From NCBI GenBank assembly GCA_947475065.1, contig CANJLB010000008.1:1-64000 (forward strand): a stretch of DNA of 64,000 bases, read 5' to 3'. Each line of letters opens with the position of its first letter. Position 1 is the first letter of the stretch. The stretch comes from Opitutia bacterium (GTDB lineage: Bacteria; Verrucomicrobiota; Verrucomicrobiia; Opitutales; Opitutaceae). Positions 63,853 to 64,000 of this stretch are shown one piece after another. The position numbers were made by a program, and so were the translations under genes. Below the pieces are notes generated by a model. The model did no database searches, was not told the DNA's origin, and saw only the letters and a program-made list of their open reading frames with translations.

Positions 63853-64000
63853 TCAATATTCGGAACAAGCTATGGGGCATAACCCTGCCGAACTTGGAGC
63901 GTGGCTGTCGTGTGGGGACAGGATATCGCGTGACTGCCCGCTGTGCTGCGCGTTTCTTGGCAAATGCAGCGCAAGGCTTGCCGAAGTCGGCGAGAAAATT
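63853..64000 (-). other. Possible C-terminal end of a further minus-strand gene
   Basis: A reverse-strand frame entering from the window edge ends ...APSSAGLCPIACSEY at a TGA (63853-63855), 20 bases before the signal-anchored ORF. It could be the 3' end of an upstream operon gene, for example a small His/Cys-rich protein (visible HLPRNAQHSG, SPHDSHAP). Too little is visible to name it. Confidence 0.2.

Overview
The window is high-GC bacterial DNA that most likely comes from the Verrucomicrobiota, probably family Opitutaceae. Pointers are the pair of a planctomycete-type cytochrome c protein (PSCyt/DUF1587/1592/1588/1585) with a DUF1552 protein (58-62 kb), an ECF sigma/anti-sigma pair, DUF5069, FmdB-like zinc ribbons, many genes without a clear Shine-Dalgarno sequence, and intergenic DNA full of mosaic short repeats. 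This placement is inference; no rRNA gene is present. The only RNA gene seen is tRNA-Lys(TTT) at 15.49 kb.

Layout. 0-4.6 kb is an accessory zone: the end of an IS481-family element cutting into a small membrane-protein gene, the C-terminal remnant of a DNA cytosine-5 methyltransferase, an XRE repressor with a cluster of ATGCA words over its start, and three co-directional genes of unknown function (1.8-4.1 kb), the last resembling phage/Mu-like DUF3486 proteins. 4.6-20 kb is mostly housekeeping: purH, an unknown 395-aa gene, a DUF59 remnant, apaG, rluD, a Ppx/GppA phosphatase, rsmI, dinB, FmdB-like proteins, the ECF sigma/anti-sigma pair, a signal-peptidase-like lipoprotein, a NarL-type response regulator, a CbiX-like protein, a Pal/OmpA lipoprotein, a stand-alone receiver and DUF5069. 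20.4-23.8 kb holds a VTC polyphosphate-polymerase-like protein, DUF4956 and CotH, preceded by 11-bp phased repeats that look like a Pho box. mnmA, a phosphodiesterase and a pullulanase-like GH13 enzyme follow.

28.9-36.9 kb is a membrane-lipid modification block: acyl desaturase, FAD oxidoreductase, DUF1365, cyclopropane-fatty-acid-synthase-like methyltransferase, DUF1475, DUF2062, DUF1295 and a second CFA-like methyltransferase. A partial paralogous copy (DUF1475-DUF2062-DUF1295) lies at 55.6-57.3 kb. It is preceded by a chimeric ORF in which an autotransporter-like N-terminus is joined to the last codons of a lost CFA synthase. 38.8-41.4 kb encodes a BlaI-type repressor behind two palindromes and a remarkable fusion of a BlaR1-like M56 metalloprotease with a Wzz/GumC-type polysaccharide chain-length-determinant domain. 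A Tat-exported glycosidase-like protein follows. 44.9-46.7 kb has tandem TlpA-type thiol-redox proteins. 47.1-54.9 kb, on the minus strand, is a pectin/galacturonate utilisation cluster: two MFS transporters, a Gfo/Idh/MocA oxidoreductase, GH28 polygalacturonase, KduD-type dehydrogenase and KduI isomerase. 58.0-62.1 kb is the PSCyt/DUF1552 pair. The right end (62.5-64 kb) holds small unknown genes and a junction where two truncated genes converge.

Between genes, and in places inside them (mnmA, the 3' end of the 1.8 kb gene), recur short word-like repeats: CACAGAG words, AGCTGAAA words, GTAGGGCG inverted repeats, TTCGGTAAC words and CGCAAAG words. They are shuffled in different combinations and are the most pervasive unexplained structure in the window.
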